Origin: JASFTV01 sp050050615 | GTDB taxonomy: Bacteria; Desulfobacterota; DSM-4660; Desulfatiglandales; HGW-15 | Direction: 5' to 3' | Assembly (NCBI GenBank): GCA_050050615.1 | Contig: JASFTV010000043.1 | Span: forward strand, 1-16,229 | Length of the DNA: 16,229 nt | Part shown: piece by piece, positions 8,101 to 13,767 of the stretch | Numbering within the stretch: position 1 is the first letter of the stretch | How the letters are laid out: each line of letters begins with the position of its first letter | Notes under the pieces: model-generated | Databases searched by the model: none | The model's input: only the letters and a program-made list of their open reading frames with translations | What the model was told of the DNA's origin: nothing | Program-made: the position numbers and the translations under genes

Positions 8101-8526
8101 AGGATGGACGCTCACCTGGCGGGGGGCAAGCATTTGGTGGTAATTCACCCGGTTGATAGCTGCCGCCGCATGTGTCTTAGCCTTACTCGTGGCCGCGTCT
8201 GGGTCCTCAGTCACCCAAGAGACCTGTTCGCGGACAGAGGCCATCTGGAAATAGTAGGGATTGAGGCCCGCTCTTTGGCAGGCAGCCTGAAAGGTCTTTT
8301 CATGGAGTCTTGGGCTACATGAGGCCACCACGACGCGGTTCAGGCCGAGCTCCCGAATGTCCTTTTCGATCATCTCTTGGCCGGGATCCGAACACATGAA
8401 CTTGTAGTCCCTCGCCACCACGACGTTTTTCAAACCGCGCACGAAGTCAGACACTTCTTCAACCCGGACCTTGCCGGCAATGTTGACCCCGCAATGGCAA
8501 ATATAAAATCCGATCTTTTTTGGCAT
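5137..8526 (-). CDS. hdrA: HdrA with inserted GltD-like NAD(P)H dehydrogenase module
   Basis: 1129 aa from the ATG at 8526, preceded by AGAGGG at 6 nt. A longer TTG-started frame reaches 8595 but adds a non-conserved tail and overlaps the preceding stop. Order: HdrA N-module (CHCG 10-13, CSDPGQ 45-50, SCSPRLHE); FAD motif GGGIAGM (148-154); TFPTLDCAACI (C192, C195); ferredoxin motif C244/247/250/254. Then comes a whole GltD-like unit: N-terminal cluster cysteines C294, C298, C333, C337, C341, C345; FAD motif GAGPAG (390-395); NAD(P)H motif GGGNVAVDVARTA (521-533); and the closing FAGGD. Six cysteines 753-769 lead back into HdrA (VGTIILATGYD, then CVGSR and YCSRVCCM, C868/C872/C873). Two C-terminal [4Fe-4S] motifs end it (C1057-1067, C1088-1098). 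It probably oxidises or reduces NAD(P)H and splits electrons through HdrA flavin. The bifurcation itself is inferred from the family. It lies 65 nt after the receiver gene and upstream of the MvhD-like gene. Confidence 0.95.
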   Translation of the reverse strand: MPKKIGFYICHCGVNIAGKVRVEEVSDFVRGLKNVVVARDYKFMCSDPGQEMIEKDIRELGLNRVVVASCSPRLHEKTFQAACQRAGLNPYYFQMASVREQVSWVTEDPDAATSKAKTHAAAAINRVNYHQMLAPRQVSVHPDVLVVGGGIAGMQAALDIAEAGHKAYLVERQPTIGGHMLQFDKTFPTLDCAACIGTPKMVSVGQSPNIELLTYSEVKEVSGFIGNYNVKVLQRPRYVIEGACTGCGECVTVCPITRPSEWDEGLGNRKAIYRSFPQAVPITYVIDKLGTSPCKATCPAHVSIQGYTALLNQGKYHEAIKLFKDAHPFPAVCGRVCHHPCESVCTRGDVDEPVAIQHLHRFLADFDFSQDSPYTPKIEEKREEKVAIIGAGPAGLTAAYFLASRGYGVTVFEKLPVTGGMMAVGIPEYRLPRDLLADEIKVIEDMGVEIRTGVTFGEDISLDSLKQGGYGATFLATGLHLSRRLNVEGENLPGLLKGVDMLRDVSLGNGVSIGKKVIVIGGGNVAVDVARTALRKGAQELTLVCLEGRHEMPAWDYEIEEAVEEGVNIMNGWGPKRFRQTEGKVSGVEFKRCTAVFDEKGAFNPQYDETELMPMEADTVIVAIGQAADLSFAQKVGIPLNDRGGLDVDPVTLQTSLDGLFAGGDLFYGPKSVVEAVECGKEAAESIHRYLNGLDLIEGREKDWSYEKPDTDGVEHMRRITVRHLKPSERKKDFREIALGFSEEEAKSEGIRCLECGICSECYQCLEACQPNAIDHSMVPEEREIQVGTIILATGYDLMDPTPMKQFGYGKFPNVLSSLEFERLNNATGPTSGQILMRDENGGFTRPPESVAIIHCVGSRDENYHEYCSRVCCMYALKYGHLIKDKVGHHTKIYDYYIDMRCFGKGYEEFYRRCQEEGITFVRGKPAEITDQTITPEEEAKLIVIGEDTLIGKRYRMPVDMVVLCAAMQSRKDAIEVGRIFGINQGADGFFLEEHPKLGPLNTATDGVFLAGACQGPKDIPDAVSQASGAAAKALELATRGVVEISPTISWIDPSICAGCQTCINLCAYSAIDFDERRGISVVNEALCKGCGSCSAFCPSGAAQVKHFNERQVFAELDGIMDALAAVGL

Positions 8527-8591
8527 TTTTAACCCTCTGCTTATAGAAATAGGGCCTGAAGGAGTTTGTGAAACAGGACCCGCGGCCGTGT

Positions 8592-9005
8592 TCAAAAGGT
8601 TTTGCTCGTCGTTGTCAGTAAATTCTGGGTATACCGAAGCAGTTCTTCCGGTTCGGGAGGCTTTTCAATATATGCCTCAGGCTCGGGCACGGAATGACCC
8701 TGATACGCATTGAGTACATTCTGAGAATGAAAGAAGGTCTTCTTGGCAATACCGGATAGCATGATTACTGGGATATGCTTCAACTTCGCATCGGTCTTGA
8801 GCTCTCGATACAGCTGGATGCCTCCCTCTTTGGGCATCATAACGTCTAGTATGACAAGTTCAGGCTTCACTTCCCTCGCCTTTTGGAGACCGTCCAAACC
8901 GTCTGCAGCCACGACAGGTTTATAGCCGCTCGTCTCCAGCAGAGTGGCTAGAAAAGTTCTCATGTCCAGTTCATCGTCCACGACCAGAATCTTTTTCTTT
9001 TTCAT
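8592..9005 (-). CDS. Stand-alone response-regulator receiver protein (first gene of the Hdr-like operon)
   Basis: 137 aa, essentially one receiver domain with no output domain. ATG is preceded by GGAG at 8 nt. Key residues are the acidic pair D10/D11 in VVDDE, phospho-acceptor D54 in ILDVMMP, S84 in IMLSG (Ser in the usual Thr/Ser position) and K115 in YIEKPPEP. The distance from S84 to K115 is 31 residues, against about 22 in CheY. The extra segment reads KKTFFHSQNVLNAYQG and is shared with the receiver at 11900-11508. It is probably a phospho-relay or protein-interaction partner rather than a transcription factor. It is the first gene after the sigma-54-type promoter and is followed by HdrA-GltD, suggesting that it acts on the enzyme complex or its kinase. 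That role is inference. Confidence 0.93.
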   Translation of the reverse strand: MKKKKILVVDDELDMRTFLATLLETSGYKPVVAADGLDGLQKAREVKPELVILDVMMPKEGGIQLYRELKTDAKLKHIPVIMLSGIAKKTFFHSQNVLNAYQGHSVPEPEAYIEKPPEPEELLRYTQNLLTTTSKTF

Positions 9006-9057
9006 TTCTGAGACTCCAGAGGTTTTTTCAGCGCCCTCAATACTCTACCGTTTAGGT

Positions 9058-9073
9058 AGCACTTATCATGCCA
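9058..9073 (-). promoter_or_regulatory. Sigma-54 (-24/-12) promoter for the receiver-HdrA-MvhD operon
   Basis: The minus strand reads TGGCATGATAAGTGCT. The consensus is TGGCACG-N4-TTGCW; this site has GG and GC exactly 10 nt apart and two mismatches at the less strict positions. The start of transcription is expected near 9047, about 42 nt before the receiver ATG at 9005. A sigma-54 activator gene ends 255 nt further upstream, which fits this promoter type. Confidence 0.75.
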
Positions 9074-9152
9074 ATATAGGAGAATTCTTTTATTTTAGAG
9101 TACTTAACGAGAAGATGGATGGAAAGATAGACGGCAAGCAAAGAAAGGTTTG

Positions 9153-9170
9153 TTGCAGCAGATGCAGCAA
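9153..9170. promoter_or_regulatory. Near-palindrome, candidate upstream activating sequence for the sigma-54 activator
   Basis: TTGCAGCAGATGCAGCAA is symmetric at 14 of 18 positions (form TTGCwGCAnnTGCwGCAA). Its centre lies about 115 bp upstream of the start expected from the -24/-12 site, the usual range for enhancer-binding proteins. The stretch between it and the promoter is AT-rich. Binding by the neighbouring PAS-AAA+-Fis protein is inference. Confidence 0.55.
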
Positions 9171-9233
9171 AACAGGTCGGGAAGATCGCAGGATGAGTCA
9201 CAATTGTAACAATAACAATTTGTTTGGTCCCTC

Positions 9234-9271
9234 GCAACATATGGCAACAGAATATGCAACAGAATGCAACA
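9234..9271. repeat. Four direct GCAACA repeats upstream of the sigma-54 promoter
   Basis: GCAACA starts at 9234, 9244, 9256 and 9266 (spacings 10, 12 and 10 nt, close to one helical turn). The complement TGTTGC occurs once more at 9151-9156, at the edge of the near-palindrome. The remainder of 9074-9327 holds an AATTGT...ACAATT inverted repeat (9202-9220) and no credible gene. Confidence 0.6.
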
Positions 9272-9327
9272 AAAAAGCACGATCATCGACCTCTGAAGTT
9301 GGTTATGTATACAATATCATTGCCAAA

Positions 9328-11070
9328 TTAAGAGATTAAGTTGTATCTTTTCATCTTTCGCCACAGAGTGGTCCGATCTATTTTGAGTTCCCGGGCGGTC
9401 TTCCCCCGATGCCAGTTGTGTCGTTTGAGTATGTCCAGAATTCGTAGCTTCTCTCCCTGAGGGCCGGAGGTATCCTGTTCAAAAGGTTTTAAGGGTGACG
9501 TTTGGGGATAGACAATGTTTTGCAGAAAGATGGGCAGGTGTCTCGGCTCTATGATTTCCTCCTGACAGATAATCAGTGCATGTTCCAGAATGTTCTCCAG
9601 TTCTCTTACATTACCAGGATAGTCATAATTAAGGAGCATCTCCATCGCTTCTTCTGAGATCTTGGTAACTTGGGTGTTTCTTAAGGCACTGAGCTTTCTA
9701 ACGATATGGTCGATGAGAAGGGGTATATCACCTCTTCGGTCCTTTAAAGGTGGCAGTTCTAAACCTATGACGTTCAGGCGATAGAAGAGATCCTTGCGAA
9801 GGCTTTTTTCTTCAACCAAGCTCTCAAGATCCTGATTGGTGGCAGCGATAATCCGCACATCCACTTTGGTGGTTTTTCGGCTCCCCAAAGGGTAAAACTC
9901 TTTATCTTCCAGGACGCGCAGCAGTTTTGCCTGTAGCGACAAGGGGAGGTCTCCGATCTCATCTAAAAAGATCGTGCCTCCGTCTGCCTCTTGGAATCTT
10001 CCAGGCTTATCTCGCTCAGCTCCGGTAAACGCCCCTTTGACATATCCGAACATCTCGGATTCCAAGAGATTATCCGGTAGCGCTGCACAATTGACCTTAA
10101 CCATTGGCTTTCCAGATCTTTTGCTGGCGTTGTGGATCACCTTGGCCAGGAGATCTTTTCCGGTTCCGGTCGGGCCCTCAATGAGCACTGTGGCCTCGCT
10201 GTCAGCCACCACCGGGACTATTTCAAAGATCTTCTGGACGGCGGGATCCTTACCTATCATATCCGCAAACGTATAGCGGCTGCTTATGGCCCGGTTCAAC
10301 TGATAGATCAGGGAGAGGTCCTGAACGGTAGCCAGGCCCCCCACGACGCGACCCTGCTCGTTCCTCAGGGCCACATAATTGGCCCGGATTGGAATGGTCC
10401 GACCGTCCTTGGTGGTCAAAAGCCCTTTCTTGTTCGATCGGGGCCTTCCGTCTGCAACAGATAGGTTCAATAGGGAAGAGCCGCTGCTGGGGTCTTCACC
10501 CAAAATCATGGCGCAGGGCTTGCCCAGGACTTCTATACGGCGGTACCCCGAAATGGATTCTGCCATGGTGTTGAAGAAGTTAATGAGACCGCCACGGGTG
10601 ACCGTGAAAACCCCGATGTCCAGGTTGTCCAAGATGATCTTCATCTGCCGCTCGCCATAACGAATCCGGCTGATCAGTTCCTCAAAGGCAGAGCGATCCT
10701 GAAAAATCTCAATACAACCAATGAGGTCACGGTTGATGTTGTAGAGAGGACTCACGATCTTGGTAAAGGTACGCTTCTCATTGTAACGGTCTGTGATTTC
10801 AACATCAAAATTCAAGGAAGTTTTCTCAGCCTCTACAGCTTCATGATATTTACATTCACCCCGGCACAAATCGTTTTGAAAAACCTGATGGCAGTATTTA
10901 CCAATCACATCCTCCTCATGGTACCCGGTGAGCAATTCGGCCGCTCGATTAAAGGAGGTGATCTTGCGGCTGGAGTCTACCGTAAAGACGCCAATGTGCA
11001 AATCACCCAGCAGTGTCCGCAACTGATCATAGAAAACCAGTTTGCCGTTTGAGGCAGTCCCTTTTGCCAT
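9328..11070 (-). CDS. Sigma-54-dependent transcriptional activator, PAS-PAS-AAA+-Fis HTH
   Basis: 580 aa. Two PAS domains (about 13-125 and 143-252) sense a signal. The first contains YCHQVFQNDLCRGECKY, with C60, C69 and C73, a cysteine pattern that could bind metal or respond to redox state. The AAA+ domain has Walker A GPTGTGKD (299-306), the sigma-54 contact loop GAFTGA (346-351), Walker B TIFLDEIG (366-373) and the arginine-finger region RKDLFYRL. A Fis-type helix-turn-helix closes the protein (about 545-578, GKTARELKIDRTTLWRKMK). There is no receiver domain, so it is probably controlled by ligand or redox through PAS rather than by direct phosphorylation. By family it hydrolyses ATP to open promoters held by sigma-54 RNA polymerase. 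The -24/-12 site just downstream of its own gene is the obvious target. The gene starts with ATG, with AGGAG about 11 nt upstream. Confidence 0.95.
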   Translation of the reverse strand: MAKGTASNGKLVFYDQLRTLLGDLHIGVFTVDSSRKITSFNRAAELLTGYHEEDVIGKYCHQVFQNDLCRGECKYHEAVEAEKTSLNFDVEITDRYNEKRTFTKIVSPLYNINRDLIGCIEIFQDRSAFEELISRIRYGERQMKIILDNLDIGVFTVTRGGLINFFNTMAESISGYRRIEVLGKPCAMILGEDPSSGSSLLNLSVADGRPRSNKKGLLTTKDGRTIPIRANYVALRNEQGRVVGGLATVQDLSLIYQLNRAISSRYTFADMIGKDPAVQKIFEIVPVVADSEATVLIEGPTGTGKDLLAKVIHNASKRSGKPMVKVNCAALPDNLLESEMFGYVKGAFTGAERDKPGRFQEADGGTIFLDEIGDLPLSLQAKLLRVLEDKEFYPLGSRKTTKVDVRIIAATNQDLESLVEEKSLRKDLFYRLNVIGLELPPLKDRRGDIPLLIDHIVRKLSALRNTQVTKISEEAMEMLLNYDYPGNVRELENILEHALIICQEEIIEPRHLPIFLQNIVYPQTSPLKPFEQDTSGPQGEKLRILDILKRHNWHRGKTARELKIDRTTLWRKMKRYNLIS

Positions 11071-11129
11071 GTTTCAAACCGCTCCTGTCGGCTTGCAAAA
11101 ATCACGAGCATTCGCCGAAATATATTATG

Positions 11130-11158
11130 AGTCTATGCAAGGGACAAAAATGTGTCAA
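11130..11158 (-). promoter_or_regulatory. Sigma-70-like promoter of the sigma-54 activator gene
   Basis: The minus strand carries a perfect -35 TTGACA (11158-11153), a 17-nt spacer and a -10 TAGACT (11135-11130, 4 of 6 consensus positions). It lies about 60 nt upstream of the ATG at 11070. Confidence 0.55.
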
Positions 11159-11224
11159 GGATCAGCAGTGTTCGGTTAGAATTTTGCAAATATTGGTCGA
11201 CACTGGCTCTGTAGTCCGGGGGGC

Positions 11225-11242
11225 TCTCTTTTCAAAAACGAA
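11225..11242. repeat. 18-bp dispersed repeat, copy 1
   Basis: TCTCTTTTCAAAAACGAA is repeated exactly at 16178-16195, in the same orientation and again in non-coding sequence preceded by a G-run. It probably marks a wider family of intergenic repeats in this genome. Confidence 0.6.
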
Positions 11243-11295
11243 GGGTTTCCGGGAAGGACTAGGCAGAGATATCTTGGTAACCCATTGGCATTGTA

Positions 11296-11343
11296 AGATT
11301 TCTCCCTCCCCCTCCCGTTTGCACGGGGGTCGAAATGACAGGA
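11296..11343. repeat. REP-like extragenic element
   Basis: The stretch from AAGATTTCTCC to GGGGGTCGAAATGACAGG, with a central CCCGTTTGCACGGG hairpin, has the form of bacterial REP-like elements (GTCATTTCGA ... GAGAAATCTT on the other strand). It lies in the 437-nt non-coding gap between the stand-alone receiver and the activator gene. Confidence 0.45.
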
Positions 11344-11428
11344 TTGCCACACTACTTAGGAAACGCTCCCCTACCCATGTCCCAGAAATACCCCTAATAT
11401 ATCCCTTATAAGGATAAGACGATTTATG

Positions 11429-11460
11429 CTGTTGAGACCCCCCGGCGGCCGCTCAAACAG
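11429..11460 (-). terminator. Hairpin downstream of the stand-alone receiver gene
   Basis: CTGTTGAG (11429-11436) can pair with CTCAAACAG (11452-11460, one bulge) around a GC-rich loop, about 50 nt after the receiver stop. No strong T-tract follows in the direction of transcription, so it is at best a weak or factor-assisted terminator or an mRNA 3'-end stabiliser. Confidence 0.35.
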
Positions 11461-11507
11461 CGAAATCTAATATCGGGCATGTCGAAAATTATTAAAGGTA
11501 TTTCTGG

Positions 11508-11900
11508 CTAGTTTAGGGTATTTCTAATGGCGTCCAGAAGTTCATCGGGTTCAGGGGGTTTTTCTATGTAAGCTGCGGGTTCGGGGATCTTTTCACCCTT
11601 GTATTCATCCAGAACCTTCTGGGAGTGAAAAAAGGTCTTTCTGGAGAGTGCGGAGAGCATAATGACGGGGATATTCTTAAGATCAGGATCACGCCTTAAT
11701 TCTCGATACATGGTTATGCCACTCTCTCTGGGCATCATAATATCCAGTATGATGAGAGAGGGTTTATTTTTGCGGGCAATTTCCAAGCCCTGAATGCCAT
11801 CTTGAGCCGACAGAGGTTTAAAGCCATTCGTCTCCAATAACGTGGTAATGAAGATTCTGACATCCAATTCATCATCAACGACCAGAACTTTTTTCGCCAT
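11508..11900 (-). CDS. Stand-alone response-regulator receiver protein (paralogue of the 9005-8592 gene)
   Basis: 130 aa, a receiver domain only. Its start is supported by AGGGG about 8 nt before the ATG. Key residues are D9/D10 in VVDDE, phospho-acceptor D53 in ILDIMMP, S83 in MLSAL and K114 in YIEKPPEP. It matches the first operon protein (9005-8592) closely along its whole length, including the unusual segment KTFFHSQ-VL--Y-G and the C-terminal PEP-AYIEKPPEP. It is likely to receive phosphate from one of the two upstream kinases, but having no output domain it must act by protein contact or as a phosphate sink. It is separated from the universal stress gene by a cluster of hairpins. Confidence 0.93.
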   Translation of the reverse strand: MAKKVLVVDDELDVRIFITTLLETNGFKPLSAQDGIQGLEIARKNKPSLIILDIMMPRESGITMYRELRRDPDLKNIPVIMLSALSRKTFFHSQKVLDEYKGEKIPEPAAYIEKPPEPDELLDAIRNTLN

Positions 11901-11917
11901 TTTCGGTCCCCTTCATG

Positions 11918-12041
11918 AAATCATCTCGCTACGCTCGATGATTTAATCATACGCGACTACGTCGCTTGTTTCTGTTTGTATTCTTTACCCTTTGACCTGA
12001 AAAGCGGCGCAGCCGCATTCTATAGAATCGCTTCCGCGATT
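11918..12041. repeat. Cluster of short inverted repeats between the universal stress gene and the receiver gene
   Basis: Several small hairpins occur within 125 bp: AAATCATC/GATGATTT (11918-11944), GCGAC-tac-GTCGC (11953-11965), GCGGC-gca-GCCGC (12004-12016), the 12-bp palindrome ATTCTATAGAAT (12017-12028) and AATCGC-ttcc-GCGATT (12026-12041). The ones nearest 12045 could end or attenuate the universal-stress transcript. The others sit in the leader of the receiver gene. Confidence 0.6.
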
Positions 12042-12044
12042 TTG

Positions 12045-12542
12045 TCAATACATGCTTTCCGCCAGAGTGAATCGTTTGGCCGGATTCCTGATAGCAATGA
12101 CATGGCAGTGGGCATACTTAGAGACGTTGGCCACTGTGCTTCCGTGTATAATCCGGTCCTGTTCAGCCTTCCCGAGCGCCCCCATCACAATGACATCAAT
12201 ACCATTTTTCTTGGCGTATCGGATGATTTCCATATCAGGAGAGCCGCTCCTCACCACAAATAGGTAGTTCTTGAAATCACCCAGTTTCTTTTCATATTCT
12301 TCTTTCAGCGCAGTCTCCGCCGCTTTCTCTATCTCTTCGCCATAAAAAGCTTCACCTCCTGGGGCCCCTTGAGGTACATGCTCATCCACAACATGTCTGC
12401 AATAGGCATAAGAAGAATGGGGCACATGAAAAATGTGGATTTTGGCATCGTATTTCTTGGCCAGATCAAGGGCGTGAAGAAATGCAATATTGGCATCTTC
12501 GGAAAAATCGGTACAAAATAGAATGTTCTTATATTCTATCAT
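12045..12542 (-). CDS. Universal stress protein (UspA family)
   Basis: 165 aa, a single USP domain of typical length, with AGGAGA 6-7 nt before the ATG. It begins with the family pattern YKNILFCTDFSEDA and contains the ATP-binding signature GALG (121-124), nine residues, then GST (134-136), so it probably belongs to the nucleotide-binding subgroup. The central loop (about 45-65) is rich in His, Cys and Gly (CRHVVDEHVPQGAPGG), longer than in minimal members. USPs modulate stress survival and metabolism, and the target here is unknown. The gene lies 79 nt downstream of the REC-kinase fusion gene, suggesting the same transcript. Confidence 0.95.
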   Translation of the reverse strand: MIEYKNILFCTDFSEDANIAFLHALDLAKKYDAKIHIFHVPHSSYAYCRHVVDEHVPQGAPGGEAFYGEEIEKAAETALKEEYEKKLGDFKNYLFVVRSGSPDMEIIRYAKKNGIDVIVMGALGKAEQDRIIHGSTVANVSKYAHCHVIAIRNPAKRFTLAESMY

Positions 12543-12621
12543 GGCGGTCTCCTTACTATCTATTTTGGGATTCCCGTGAATCCTTTAAACAAGAAACGCA
12601 AATCCAAATCGCGTTCACGTG

Positions 12622-13767
12622 TCACTGTGACTGCCGGTCTTTCTCAGGCAGCCTGATAGAAAAAGTTGTTCCTTCTCCCTCCTCGGATGCTATCTCAATA
12701 ATACCCCGGTGCTCGTCAATGATTTTCTTCGCGATCATCAGCCCCAGACCGGTCCCCTCGGAGCCTTTTGTACTGAAGAAGATTTGGAAGACCTTGTTTT
12801 TTGTTTCTTCATCCATACCGCAACCGTTGTCTATGACCTGATATTCCACAGCCCAGCCCTCCGGCCTGAGCGAGCGAAGGATAACTTTTCCGTTCCTGGC
12901 TGTGCAACTAACGTCTGTGCAAGCATCCATCGCATTGGTCACTAAATTCAGTAGCGCACGGTGAATCCCTTCAGGATCAAACCAAATCTTCGGTAGATTG
13001 CTCTCCAGTTCTGTCATAAATGCAATACCGTCCTGCTTAGCCCGGGATTGCATCAATTCAAAAACTTCCTGGGCAGGTAGATTTGGATCGCAGAGCCGGT
13101 AGTCAGGTTCTCTGTCTTTGGCAAAGTTCAGCAGATCCATGGCCATGTTTCTTACCTTGTCCACATTCCCTTTGACCATTCCCCAGCCCTGAGAGAGATA
13201 TTTCTTGTTCTCCAGTTCCATACCCTTTTCCAGGACGAACAGACCACCCCCGAGGCCGGCTGTAATATTCTTGATCGCATGGGCAAGTGCCGCCACGGTT
13301 TGTCCTACAGCAGCCAGTCGTTCCGCTTCGACCAGTTTTTTGGATTTTTCATCCACAAGTCTTTCCAGATTTTCCGTATGTTCTTTGAGCTGTTTCCTGA
13401 CGGCTATTTTTTCGTTGGCCCTTCTGAGGGCGACGTCCAAGGCTTCATCATTGACGGGTTTGGTGATGAAATCAGAAGCCGCGTATTTTAGGCTCTGAAT
13501 GGCCAGTTCCATATCCCCATGCCCCGTGATCATAATCACTTCGGTCTCCGGGCTTTCTTCCTTAATCTTTTGGAGCAACTGAATCCCGTCCATGCCTGGC
13601 ATCTTGATATCTGTGAGTATGATGGCAGGCTGCATTTCATTGAAAATGTGGAGCGCTTGCTCGCCACTTTCAGCAGTAAAGACCTGGTAACCGCGATCCG
13701 CCAGTGATATGCTCAGGACCTTGAGGATACCTGGTTCGTCATCAACTAGAAGCGTCCTTTTCTCCAT
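12622..13767 (-). CDS. Response-regulator/histidine-kinase fusion
   Basis: 381 aa. The N-terminal receiver (1-120) has LLVDDE with D9/D10, phospho-acceptor D53 in LTDIKMPG, T81 and K103. A probable coiled coil (about 118-155) leads to a dimerisation/phospho-acceptor helix with H163 in ALAHAIKNI, then an HATPase domain with an N-box around N278, DNGCGM (313-318) and the G-box EGTGLGL (337-343). No transmembrane segment is visible, so it is a soluble kinase. Its start codon overlaps the TAA of the membrane kinase by one base (TAATG), implying translational coupling. The likely job is to take phosphate from the membrane kinase on D53, or to have its own kinase activity set by it, and to phosphorylate one or more of the receivers further down. 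The partner choice is inferred. Confidence 0.94.
   Translation of the reverse strand: MEKRTLLVDDEPGILKVLSISLADRGYQVFTAESGEQALHIFNEMQPAIILTDIKMPGMDGIQLLQKIKEESPETEVIMITGHGDMELAIQSLKYAASDFITKPVNDEALDVALRRANEKIAVRKQLKEHTENLERLVDEKSKKLVEAERLAAVGQTVAALAHAIKNITAGLGGGLFVLEKGMELENKKYLSQGWGMVKGNVDKVRNMAMDLLNFAKDREPDYRLCDPNLPAQEVFELMQSRAKQDGIAFMTELESNLPKIWFDPEGIHRALLNLVTNAMDACTDVSCTARNGKVILRSLRPEGWAVEYQVIDNGCGMDEETKNKVFQIFFSTKGSEGTGLGLMIAKKIIDEHRGIIEIASEEGEGTTFSIRLPEKDRQSQ

Noticed and set aside
8527..8595. Longer HdrA-GltD protein starting with TTG at 8595
   Set aside because: The ATG at 8526 has a good AGAGGG site and begins the family sequence MPKKIGFYICHCG. The extra 23 residues are low-complexity and overlap the receiver stop codon.
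9052..9339. Several small frames on both strands in the control region
   Set aside because: They overlap the promoter, palindrome and repeat motifs, and none has a recognisable domain.
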